A stretch of DNA of 64,000 nt from Aralia elata (lineage: Eukaryota > Streptophyta > Magnoliopsida > Apiales > Araliaceae). A program made the translations under genes and the position numbers. Positions 1 to 10,779 of the stretch are shown one piece after another; positions within the stretch are counted from its first letter, which is position 1; every line of letters begins with the position of its first letter. Location of the stretch: NCBI GenBank assembly GCA_034770075.1, contig CM068383.1, forward strand, positions 8,707,778 to 8,771,777. Reading direction: 5' to 3'. The notes beneath the pieces are model-generated. The model saw only the letters and a program-made list of their open reading frames with translations, ran no database searches and had not been told where the DNA came from.

Positions 1-11
1 CGCAGTTACGT

Positions 12-797
12 ATGACTACGGCATATCATCCACAGACCGACGGACAGAGCGAAAGAACGATTCAGACATTGGAAGATATGTTACGAGCTTGCATTATGGA
101 CTTCAAAGGAAATTGGGATGATCATCTACCCTTCGTGGAATTTGCTTACAACAACAGTTACCACGCAAGTATTGGCATGCCGCCTTACGAAGCGTTGTAC
201 GGCAGAAAGTGCAGAACTCCATTATGCTGGGATGAAGTTGGCGAACGTCAATTGCTCGGACCAGAACTGGTACAACAGACCGCAGAAATCGTTAAAGTGA
301 TCAGGGCAAGATTAATAGCAGCTCAAGATAGACAGAAGAAGTACGCCGATCAACATCGTAAGAATCGAGAGTTTGACTCTGGTAGTTATGTTTTCTTGAA
401 AGTATCTCCCTGGAAAGGGAAGATTCGTTTTGGTAAAAAGGGAAAACTGAGCCTGAGGTTCATTGGACCTTTTAAAGTATTGAGAAGAATTGGTGAGGTC
501 GCATATGAGGTAGTTTTACCCCCAGCGCTGGAACACATCCACAATATCTTTCATGTCTCGGTGTTACGACCATACAAACCCGACTACAAGCATGTCATAG
601 AATATGAACCCCTACAAGTTGAGAAAGATTTGTCTTATGAAGAAGAGCCTGTTCAAATAGTTGACAGGAAAGAGCAAGTGCTAAGAAATAAAATTATACC
701 TTTTGTTAAGGTGATCTGAAGGAACCACAACGCTGAAGAAGCTACGTGGGAACTCGAAGATCAAATGATGAGAAATTATCCTCAGTTATTTGCTTAA
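12..797 (+). pseudogene. Ty3/gypsy Tekay-like pol 3' end: integrase C-terminus and chromodomain
   Basis: This is the end of a retrotransposon polyprotein that enters from the left edge. It opens with the integrase core motif TAYHPQTDGQSERT, in which the E of SER is the expected third catalytic residue. It continues through WDDHLPFVEFAYN and the GPF/Y-like segment RFIGPFKVLRRIGEVAYEV to FHVSVLRPY, all standard for Ty3/gypsy integrases. A chromodomain-like tail follows (EEPVQIVDRKEQVLRNK, then EEATWELEDQM and YPQLFA), which points to the Tekay/Del chromovirus clade. A TGA at 717-719 stands where relatives have the chromodomain Trp (TGG); the frame resumes after it and ends at TAA 795-797. The polyprotein is therefore broken or needs readthrough. 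Most of the element lies outside the window. Confidence 0.93.
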
Positions 798-804
798 TCT
801 ATGT

Positions 805-920
805 GTAGCGATTCTGGGGACAGAATCTTTGTAAGGGGGGAGAATGTAACGGGACGAGTTATTTGAGTCGTGATTCTGGGGACAGAATCCTTTTAAGGGG
901 GGAAAGATGTGACGAACGAG
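805..920 (+). repeat. Duplicated hairpin, polypurine tract and LTR-start module
   Basis: A segment of about 50 bp occurs twice with a 62 bp offset (from about 810 and from about 872). Each copy has a small inverted repeat GATTCTG-GGGA-CAGAATC, then a purine tract AAGGGGGGA, then a TG start (TGTAACGGGACGAG at 845; TGTGACGAACGAG at 908). The purine tract is the plus-strand primer of reverse transcription. Only the second start forms a perfect 6 bp terminal inverted repeat with the LTR end at 3605. Confidence 0.75.
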
Positions 921-3605
921 AATTTTTTTGTAACTTATTTTAAATATTTATTGAATTAAATAAATATTTTTTTTCGACGATTTAATTGTTGAATTAATTG
1001 ATTAATTAATGAATTTGTGGTAGATTAATTTAATTATATGTGTTACATTAATTATATTAATGTAGAGAATTTTTATATTTAAAATATGTGTTTAATTGAA
1101 TTTATTTGATTAAATACATTATTTAAATGAGTATAATGTTATTTCTAATTAATTTAATTATTAACTAGAGATTTAGTAAATTGTCATTATTAATAAATGA
1201 GAATTTTATTTATATGACTATGTGATTTAATGTAGAATTATTCTATTTTATATATTTGATTTTATTAAGATTATTTAGTTGATTAAAGTGTGACATGAAA
1301 CTATGTAATAAGCTAGTTATTAAAATAAACTAGAAGGAAGAATAAAGAGCTAGCCAAACGAGGCCCTAATGGGGGTTGATGTCAGTTAACCCATTATGGG
1401 ATTAACTGACACCACTAGTCAGATTTAAATCTCACGTATTCTTATTAAGGTATTATTTTCTAAGCCAACTTAGCAAACACAACGAGAAAAACTTGAGAAA
1501 AATTGTGATCTAGTAAGTAGTTTGGAGAATTTAAGAAGGATTTCTAGCAATCTAAACCACCAATCAAGGTAAATTCCTTAAATTCAACTTTGATTTATGT
1601 TCTTCCAAATTTATTCCATGAATGTATGCTTCTGAGTTCTCTGTATAGTAAATTCTATGGCCAAACTTTCAATAAATTAATATTAGATGATTGTAAGTAT
1701 GCTTTGATGTGTTTTGTATGGTTATTATATGATTTAGAGTAGTTAAATCCATGAAATCATGCTTTAATTACAAGTTCTGAAATTACAGAGTAGTTACTTA
1801 TGAACATGGTTTAAATGTACGAAATTGGTACTTGATTTACATGTTAATTGGTTAAATTGATTACTGAATATGTCTATGCTTGTAAAAACGAAAAGAATGA
1901 AACTTAAACGGATTGATTTGGTTAAGAAACGAGTTTACTGCGATTAATTTTGTTAACTGTATCAAAACTCTATAATAAGTATGAACAGTTAGATTTTTGG
2001 TCTTTAATTGGGTTGTATAGATTATCTGTGATGTTAAAATCACTGTTTATGGAATGGGTTTTGATTTCATACCATATATGATAATTGGGCATGTTTAATT
2101 TGATGACAAAATGGGAAATTTTTGGCCTGTTTCTGCGTTCTTCGCGAACTGCAGAAACTGGAATTCGTAATTCTCGCCCCGGCGGGGAGCTCGCCCCGGC
2201 GAGAATTTTGTGAAGCAATTCCTCGCCCCGGCGAGAGCTCGCCCCGACGAGATTTTTGTGATGAGTTTTCCCGCCCCGGCTAGAATTTAAAAAAAAAAAA
2301 AGAGTTAAAAGACGAGAGTAAAAATTTTATTCTTTCTTTGAGATCATGTTATGATATCGTAGTTATACCTAAAGCTTAGGCTAAGGTATAAAATGAATGC
2401 TAAAATACTGTAATGGGTGGTAAGCATAAACCCATGAATTGTTCGATGTCAACTGAGCTATTAAAATAGAAATTTTGGATGAGAATGAGTTCTGAAGTGT
2501 TTATAATACTGTAACTAATTATTGTTACTGTTTTATAAACGGAATGTATAGGTTGATTAGAGAAACGTGAGTCTTAAATTTATAGTCTACGCACGAGGCA
2601 AGTATCTTATCCTTACTTTTACGTTTACGCAAGTTTCTAAATTTCATTATCATAAAATACAAGCTTCATAATGCTATTATTTCTTGAGCAAGTTATTGTT
2701 TCTATTCCATTCAATTTCATGGATTCAATGAGACGTTTTTAATTTCCTCTTTGTAATGCTTCAGTTATATAGAACGTATTCAATTATACCTTTTGTGAGA
2801 TTTAGTTTTGATTCTCGAATTACACCTTTTGAACCTTGATTGACTAGCGAACCCTTTTCGATTCGACTAGTCCATAGTTGATGAGCGTTCTAAATTCTAG
2901 AAACGTTATTGAAGTAAATCCAAACCAAACTTCCTTTGGTGCGGACTCCGATGTCAAACTGAGATGAACAACCCTTATATAGGGGATTTATTTACGCGTT
3001 AGCGTTAAGATGTTGTGCACATACATGGTACAAAGGGTTGATCCCCCTGAGTACGAGAAGAAAGGTCCATATAGTCTTACGACTGTTAAAGGTTTAAAGT
3101 AGAAATACTTGATAACCTGGGACATAGTTCGTCCTCTGACGTTCTTTTGAATCTTGTTTTACATTTTTGACTCAAAAGCTAAATCTTCAATTATTCGATA
3201 TCCTTTGATTATTTCGCATGTTATTATTGTCGTTGTTGTTATACTTGCTGGGCAATCATTGCTCACTCTTGCATAATAACATTGCAGCTAAAGTTGAAAG
3301 AACTGATGAGCCATCCACTAGTAAGGGCAAAGGAAAAGCAAACAAGTGATGAAAACTTGTTGTATTTGCATTATTGTTGTTTATGTAATAGACTTGATTT
3401 ATGTTTTCCGCACTGATGTTTATTTAAGGTTAAATGACCTGGGATTTGTTTATGAATGATGTTGTAACCCTCTAATGGGAGATTTCTATTTCTATTCAAG
3501 TATTTTCATTTATATTTGAATGGGTAGTTAGATGTGATGTGATGTTTTTGGATTGTGAACACCAAATCCTGAGGAAACGAAGTACCCGGATTTGGGGGTG
3601 TCACA
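908..3605 (+). mobile_element. LTR-C: 3' LTR of the Tekay-like element
   Basis: The LTR starts TGTGAC just after the polypurine tract and ends GTCACA, a perfect 6 bp terminal inverted repeat; its length is 2698 bp. It is very AT-rich except for a GC-rich block at about 2165-2285 that repeats CTCGCCCCGGCGAG-like units. An imperfect hairpin (GTTTCTGC / GCAGAAAC) lies at about 2129-2158. The stretch at 3285-3350 (AAAGGAAAAGCAAACAAGTG) resembles the same region of LTR-E (about 24545), so C and E belong to one broad LTR group. The matching 5' LTR is outside the window. Confidence 0.8.
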
Positions 3606-5242
3606 TTTTGCATATGCTTAACATGTTCATACACTTATTTAATTCATCATTGATTAATGCTAGGCATCATTATAATTCATAACGTTCATGTTTTAGAACT
3701 TAGAACAACATATTTTATAGTCAAAAGCATTACATGTTGCATACGCGCATGCCCGATGCCCTCCGATTGCCTCCAAATGCACAACAGTCCTAAAGATGGC
3801 CAATTTTAAAATTCATCCCGTCCACAAATCTCAAAACTTATTAAATTAAAGTTGTAGGTCTACTCTTTCTCGTTCTGAATCATCTTGAATCACCTCAATC
3901 CGAGTTCGTATGAGAAAGTTATGCTCATTTTACTAAAGGACGTCAAAGTTATCCTGCACAGGCGCTTGCACCCATGGCAGCGCACCCACGCCAAGCATCA
4001 GCATGGACAGTGCGCCCACGCCAAGTCCCTGTATCCCACACTCAGCTTTTCGCGTTCTTGATATGTTTTGCTTCAAATCACCATAACTCCTCCTCTAGAC
4101 GTCCAATTGAGTCCATTTCGGACTCTATAGACTCCTAAAACATAGAGCTACAACATATCAAAATTTACAGACACCTATTAACATTAACATACTCAAATCC
4201 TTGACCAGAACTCAAGTTCATATTCTGTTTTGGTGTTCTTGACACATTTTACTAATTTCTTCGCCAAAACTTCGTTTTAGCTCCTTTTTACTCCATTCCA
4301 TATGGGTTAATTTCATAACCTATGGAACTATAACACCATAACAACCAACACAAAAAATTGTTATACTGTCCTCTAAAAAGTCCAAAGTCCAAGGTTCCAT
4401 GTTTTTATCCAATGTTCATCCTGTTTAAACATAGGTACGAATTTCTTCCATTTTTGTTCCACTTTAATGTTATTAATGGCTTACTTAACCTCTTAACAAC
4501 ATTATCAATCATCCATAACGAACAACAACAACAAGAATCGCAACAAATACCAACCCAGAAGCAAAAAGCTCTAGAACATTAAAAACTTGGAAAACCTTAA
4601 TAAAATCAAATGGAAATGGATTTAGGTTAATGGTTTACCTCTGTAAATCCTTTCTAGATGTTAAGAAGACCAGCTAGGGCTTGGCTTGAGTTCTTCTTAT
4701 GTGCTTTGGTTCCTTCTTCCTTCACCCGTGCACCCACTTCTCCCTCTCTCTCTCTCTCTCTTGCTTCTTCTTCTTCTTCTTTGCTTTTGCAGATTGCTTG
4801 CTTGCTCTCTCTTACCCTCTTTATGCTTACTAGAAAGGAACTGAGGTTTTAAATGAAGTGAGGAAGAATGCAATGGATGGAAATGGTATGGAAGGGATGA
4901 AGTGGGTTTGGCTCAACCGATCCTTTCTTCTTCTCTTCTCTTTCTTCCTCTACAACTATCTCTCTTTATTCTTAACAAGGCACTAAACTTGAACTTGGAA
5001 GTGAGAAAGAAAGGAAATGGCATGGGAGGAATATGGCTTCGAGAGGATAAGGTGTTCACCCGAATGGGTTTCTCATCCAATAAGGAATGTTGGGCAATAA
5101 GGGATTTCAAGGTATTGGGTGTTGCAATTGCCAACACCTTGATGGCTCCCTCTCTCTGTCAAGCTCTCATTAGCTAGTTCCAATACTTTGCAAATTTTGA
5201 TTAGTGCAAAGCTTAATTGCCTCCCAATTTAAAACGCATATA
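3606..5242 (-). mobile_element. LTR-D, left part: gypsy-type LTR split by element A
   Basis: No gene is seen here. Read on the minus strand this looks like the 3' half of a gypsy LTR continuing from 17520-18291, because element A (TSD ATATA at 5238-5242 and 17515-17519) separates the two parts. It holds a GC-rich repetitive cassette (3955-4040, GCGCCCACGCCAAG units) flanked by copies of a module shared with other LTRs here (3860-3935 and 4080-4165), and a CT/CTT microsatellite at 4740-4785. The left end abuts LTR-C, so the true LTR end is not visible. Confidence 0.5.
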
Positions 5243-6589
5243 TGTTTGCCTAAATCTATACTAGCAAAATATGCAAGTATACGCAGTCCACAAGTAATAA
5301 AGTGATAAGAGAGTGTCGAACCCACAGAGAATAATTTAATAATAATTACCAAATACTAACTCATAATCAAATTAATTTTATTTAAACAGTTCAATAAAGT
5401 TGTTGAATTTTTGAAATTAAAGTACTAAACTAACTAATCACTAATTACCAAGAATTGAATTCAGATAAAAAGGCTTAAGATTACCATTTCACTTATTGCT
5501 TCACTTAGATCAATACACTTCCTGTTAAGTTATGCTAACTATTCCGAATTGTGAATCGAGAACTCATCAATATTTCTGACCATCTCCCGATATATCATAA
5601 ACAAATCAACTTAAATCCACAGATGATAGAATTAAGGTGAACACCCTAGTTAATTAATTCACTATATCCCTATGTGAATTATATTTAAAAAGGATTCAAA
5701 GCACATGTTCCCTATCAGATTACATGCAGCGTAAAGGCATATCCCTATCCTAAACACAAATCATGAATTTCATCACCATGCAGAAAACACAATCACATGT
5801 TATTATGAATAGATCTACATCTATACTTCATCTCCTGAGTTCATATAGATTAGCACGGTAATTGTTGATCAAACAATTAAGCAATTTATCACAAATCATA
5901 ATAGACAATCTAATAATAATCAACAATAATTAACAAGAAAATATATCAATAAAAGCTATGTAATAAATTCCATTGTAATCTTAAAATAGAAATTAGTTCA
6001 TAATTGAATTAAAATCCATAATCCACAATTGATAAAGCATTCAAGAATACAAAATAAGAGGTAGAGAAAAGAATAGAATCTGTAGACGCAATCCTTAAGT
6101 CTCTCATTCATCTCCTTCATTGAATCCTTTGTGCTCTTGCAATTGCTTCAAGCCTCCATCTCTTTCTCCCAAACTAGGGTTAGCAAAAAGTAGCAAGATC
6201 TCCTTATTTTATGCCTCCATATCATGTATTTATAAGTTACAAGTTCAATTTCTAAGCTTAGGATCCTCTTTGGCTTAGAAATCCTTTTCCAAAAATATTT
6301 CTCAAACTCTCGCTGACCAATTCTGATCATGGGCGTACGTACGCTGGTTTTGTGAAGTATTTGGGCGTACGTACGCCAGTCTAGGACACCATAATTATAA
6401 AAATGTTATTCTGCTGATTTTAAATGATTTTTTAATTCTTTTCTTTTTCAAAATGACTTTTATGCCCCTCCAGCTCTATCCTACAATAAATAAACATAAA
6501 AACAAATAAAACAAGCCTAAAAATTACTTAAAGATAACAATTATTAAACCTAAAAATACCCGATTCGTAGGTATAAAACTCACTCATCA
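5243..6589 (-). repeat. Element A left (3') LTR
   Basis: 1347 bp; on the minus strand it starts TGATGAGTGAG and ends GGCAAACA. It carries TGTCGAACCCACAGAG near its 3' end (about 5313), a word shared with other TGATGA-type LTRs in the window. A palindrome GGCGTACGTACGC occurs twice (6332-6344 and 6364-6377). Short open frames inside are chance. Confidence 0.85.
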
Positions 6590-8049
6590 AATACTCTCAA
6601 ACTTAAATAATTGTTTGTCCTCAAGCAAAACGCTAAGAACACAAAAATAACTCTAACTCCCAACTACTCAAGCAATGAATTAATACGAAATTGATATATG
6701 GCTTCAAGGATTTCTTCTAATGATAACTCAAGAAATTTTTTCGAAAACATGCAAAGTCTAAAATTTTAACCTAATCATCAGTTTCACAACTACTCATGAT
6801 CCTTTAAATGCGTGTGTGTATCCAAATGCTCAAACTAGTCATGAATTGCATAAGATCATATAAACAAGTACTCATAAAAGATTTTCAAAATCAACTCTAA
6901 AAACTTGCTTATCATATCAATCTCCGCTAATAAAGACAAAACATAAATTTAATAGATCAAAAAGATATTTGAACGAGTGCGTTTTACGCTCCATCTCGCT
7001 TTCTCTTTCACTCGAGTGCATTTTACGCTCCTTCTCGTGCCTATGTTTATGAAAGAGTGCGTTTTAAGCTCCATCTCGACCCACCACATGATTCATCATT
7101 CTAACTCAGGAAGGTTTCATAATTTTCAAAATTTTCAATAACCCAAGATTTCTCTCAAACTTATGTTAATGCTTAAATTTCACTTTGAATGATGCTCAAA
7201 TAAGTTTATAAAGTTTCAATGATATATTTCACAAGAATTTAACCAAAAAGAATTTTAAGTCACAACTAGCTAAACAGATGGATATGTGCTTTAAAGTTCA
7301 AAAAGATCACAAATAGTGTAAAACCGACTCATAAGTCAAAATATAAACTAAGCATGCTTCTCAACTTCACAAGAATTACAAAAAAAAAAAAAAAAATTAA
7401 ACCATTTTTTCCTTATGCTTGTCCATAATCAAATTCAAATCAAATCATTGCTCACCTATCCTAAAAACATACTAAATAAAATGCAAATCTAACTAAATTC
7501 AAATACCAAATAAATAAACAAACACAAGAACACACCCTCAAACTTAAACTAGACATTGTCCTCAATGGCTAAGATAAAAAAAAGTAAAGCAAAGAACTTC
7601 CCTGAGAAACGTGATGTTTGGCCAAGTCAGCGTCCCCCTTGTCTGCTAAGTCTGAAGAATAGGCCATGCACATTGGAATGAGTAAGGCACTGCACTAGAA
7701 TTGGACTTGAATAACCTGAAAACACATTAAAAGCAAATTTATTAACTATTATGAAACCTAATAAAATAAATAAAAACTAAAAATAAAAATTAAACATGGA
7801 TTGCCTCCTAAGAAGCGCTTGTTTTAAAGTCGTCAGCCCTACTTCTTCACTTTCTATCCAATTCCTTTACGAAAATTGAGGAACCCTCCATCCATTGATA
7901 ACCATGTAACATTAGAGGGTTTTGCTGCAGTAGAGGTCCTTATATCAAGTTCACCTAGCTTGTTACTTTTGGATAAAATTTTATTTATAAACTTCAAATA
8001 GCTAGGTTCTTGGTCCGTTGTGTCTGTGAACAGAATGCTGAATTAAAAC
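6590..8049 (-). other. Element A internal, non-coding 3' region with PPT
   Basis: No coding frame is supported. On the minus strand the sequence just before the LTR (AAGTTTGAGAGTATT) is the likely polypurine tract. Three copies of a stem-loop motif lie at 6974-7078. The part 7268-8049 recurs almost unchanged at 12669-13446 (about 2% different by eye). The A-run at about 7380-7396 differs in length between the two copies. Confidence 0.7.
6974..7078 (-). repeat. Stem-loop array, three copies (element A)
   Basis: Copies at 6974-6998, 7013-7037 and 7054-7078 share GAGTGCGTTTTACGCTCC followed by ATCTCG or TTCTCG. Each can pair outer CGAG with CTCG and inner GCGT with ACGC around a TTT loop; the third has a damaged inner stem (AAGC). 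The same array with different stem sequences is in element B at 10063-10223, and the word CCCACCACATG follows the last copy in both elements. Confidence 0.75.
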
Positions 8050-9693
8050 TGGGAGCTGTCGTTTGCACCCCAAAATTAAATCCTTACTTCTACTCTTCTA
8101 ATACAAAAATCAGTATAGTGACAAGCAAGGGTTGATCCCACAGAGAGTGAATTGTTTTATATTTATTCTTTTATTTTCCTAAATCTAATTAAACAATGAA
8201 AATAAAGATTGGGGGTTTTGAGTTTGATTAACTAATTAACAAAAGTAAATAAATAAAAATAACCAATGACTTAAAAGTTCCAGTTCATAAGTTCAGTATC
8301 TCCGTTTTACAATGACAGATTAATCAAGCGTAACATTATTTATCCTTCAATGAAATTAATAGTCCTAGATAACCGCAATCGCTAATTATCTGAAATCCTC
8401 CTTAGATTTTAAATCTAATGTGACAATCGCCCCACTAGACCCTAACTATCATACAACCCAGAACTTTCAGTTTAGATTTAATATAACAGCAGCAGTAAGG
8501 ATTAGAGAATTAGACTATTCCAAACAACAATCATACTATCAGGGATTATTTAGCTTGCCTTCCGATAATCATAATAACACCCAAAAGCTTGTCCACATTC
8601 AAGTATTACTAATTGATACTTATGATCAGATACAATATCGCTTGCTTAATACTATATCTTAATCTAGCAGATGATATTAGTTAACCAATTTAATCCTGCA
8701 GAAACCAAATCAGTCAATCCAATAGCATATAAGCAATTCAATCAGATTATCAGAATAAATCTCATAAAAGAAGAAATAAATAATGAATACTTAACTAAAT
8801 CATTAACTGTAAATAAGGTTCAACATCCCTTAGAACTGAAAATAAAACTTAGCTTGACATGACTTCAATCTTCTCCAATTAGGGTTACAATTGTGTAGAA
8901 GAAGTAGTTGGATGTGATGTATGTCCCTAATATCTAATTAATTACATGTATTTATAGTCCTAAGATATTATCCTATCTAAGGAAGCATCCTAGTTACATT
9001 AGAATTGAATAAGATATCAGAAATCTCTCAAATTATGGAAATAACTCAATCAAAAATGCGTTCTCGGGATCCGTGCCACGTTTTAGCGCCGATAATGCTT
9101 AAAAACACTAGATTCAGCGCCGACAGCGCTGAACTATAAAGCTTCAGCGCCGACAGCGCCGAAATCAAGCCATTTCAGCGCCGACCGCGCTCAACTTTTC
9201 TACTGCGACGTCCTTTGGAAAAACGGCTATAACTTTTGATTCAGGAAGAGTTATGGGACATGCCACCTATCCAATCGAAGATCTCGACGAGGTCTACAAC
9301 TTTCATTCTTTGAGTTTTTAGAGATACGGGCTAGAGAAAGGTTGAAATTGGCCCCGAAGTGACTGCTGTGTAAATGGCAAGCCAAAAATCTGAAGTTCAT
9401 CGCCCGTTAGTAAATAGGTCATAACGTTTTCATATGAACTCCAATTGAGGTGATTCAAGATGATCCGAAAAGCTAAAACGTAGATCTACAATAAAATCCA
9501 AGTTCCAAGTCAAGATCATGCATCCTTAGGTCTCGAAATTTTCTTATTTTCCCTATTTTTAGCTTCAATTCCTCTTTTCAACACTAATTCCTCCTGTAAT
9601 CAATAAACACCTTGATAAGTCCATATACACATAAAACATGTAATAAAACCAAACATAAAGGAATCAAAATTATAGAACATTATGCACTCATCA
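8050..9693 (-). repeat. Element B left (3') LTR
   Basis: 1644 bp; on the minus strand it starts TGATGAGTGCATAATG and ends CGACAGCTCCCA. The internal GC-rich cassette at about 9105-9200 repeats CAGCGCCGACAGCGC-like units. The module CATATGAACTCCAATTGAGG lies at about 9432. The adjoining polypurine tract on the minus strand is AGTGTGGGGGAATT (9694-9707). Two open frames of 60-80 codons at 8420-8862 lie in this LTR and are not gene-like. Confidence 0.87.
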
Positions 9694-10062
9694 AATTCCC
9701 CCACACTTAGTCTTTACACGTCCTCATGTAAATCAAAACAAAGGTGATATTAACTTCATCAGAGATTCATTTAACCAAACTTTCAAAAGATTTAAATCAA
9801 TTCCAATCCATGAATATCAACACTAACTAAAAGAAATTTGGTCAACACTTCATCAATCAATGTACAATAATAACCTTGTCATTCCCCATCGAACATCTCT
9901 AAATCAAACTGTGTCCACATAAGTATTCTTCCTATGATCTACACACATACTCAACTCAGTTATCATGGAATAACATCCGTGCACACTGACTCAAAACTCA
10001 GAACCTATTTCCTCTGCTATTCATTTTTCTTTTTCTCCAGAACCATCACCTTCATTTTTTTC

Positions 10063-10223
10063 AGGTGAATGCATTTTATGCTCCGTTTCACCTTTTTCAT
10101 TCTTTCTTAAGTGAGTGTATTTTATGCTCCATCTCACTTATCTACTCACCAACGAGTGCGTTTTACGCTGCATCTCGCTGCATGTGTTTATGGATGAGTG
10201 TGTTTTACGCTCCATCTCAACCC
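10063..10223 (-). repeat. Stem-loop array, four copies with paired changes (element B)
   Basis: Copies at 10063-10093, 10108-10140, 10153-10177 and 10192-10223. Outer arms are AGGTGAA/TTCACCT, TAAGTGAG/CTCACTTA, CGAG/CTCG and GGATGAG/CTCAACC. Inner arms are GCAT/ATGC, GTAT/ATGC, GCGT/ACGC and GTGT/ACGC around a TTT loop. The arms differ between copies but stay complementary, with G-T wobbles, which is the pattern of a conserved RNA structure. Confidence 0.75.
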
Positions 10224-10779
10224 ACCACATGTTTCTCTTTTGCATTTTTCAATTTGCTTTTTCAAAAATTGTTCAGTTTCCTCTTGTCTTATTTTCTCAT
10301 GGTCCTGCAACAACATTAGTAGTAAAATAGCTCTAAATAATGAAATCAGTGCACATAGATAACTCCACAGATAACTGAGCCAAATAAGCATATATCTCAT
10401 GTTCAAGAACTCATGTAATACAAATTCAATTCAAATCAGTTACTATGGATCATGACTTAGTTATCATCATTCATCAACCAATTTCGCATCAATCAAATTC
10501 TATCAATTAGCATCCATGTAGAAAATTTTTAGAGCCAAGAATGTTTTCTACAAAACTACTCAGAGTACACCTAAATATAACCTAAACCCCTCCCCCACAC
10601 TCAAACCTTACATTATCCCCAATGTAAGACAATCATGCAAAGATGAAGTAACTACTATCTATTATGTAACTAACAAACTAAAAAGTAAAGAGATAGAAAA
10701 ATTAAATCTGAGATCTTGAGTTACATCCCAAACAGATGCCCTTGTTTATTGTCATTGGCTCGACATCGTTCCTCTCAAT

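Noticed and set aside
4658..5177. Frames with Ser/Leu-rich start, possible signal peptide
   Set aside because: They come from the CT/CTT microsatellite in LTR-D; no conserved domain and no partner exon.
8420..8862. Two 60-80 codon frames on the plus strand
   Set aside because: They are antisense inside the B LTR; the sister LTR at 13447-15092 breaks them.
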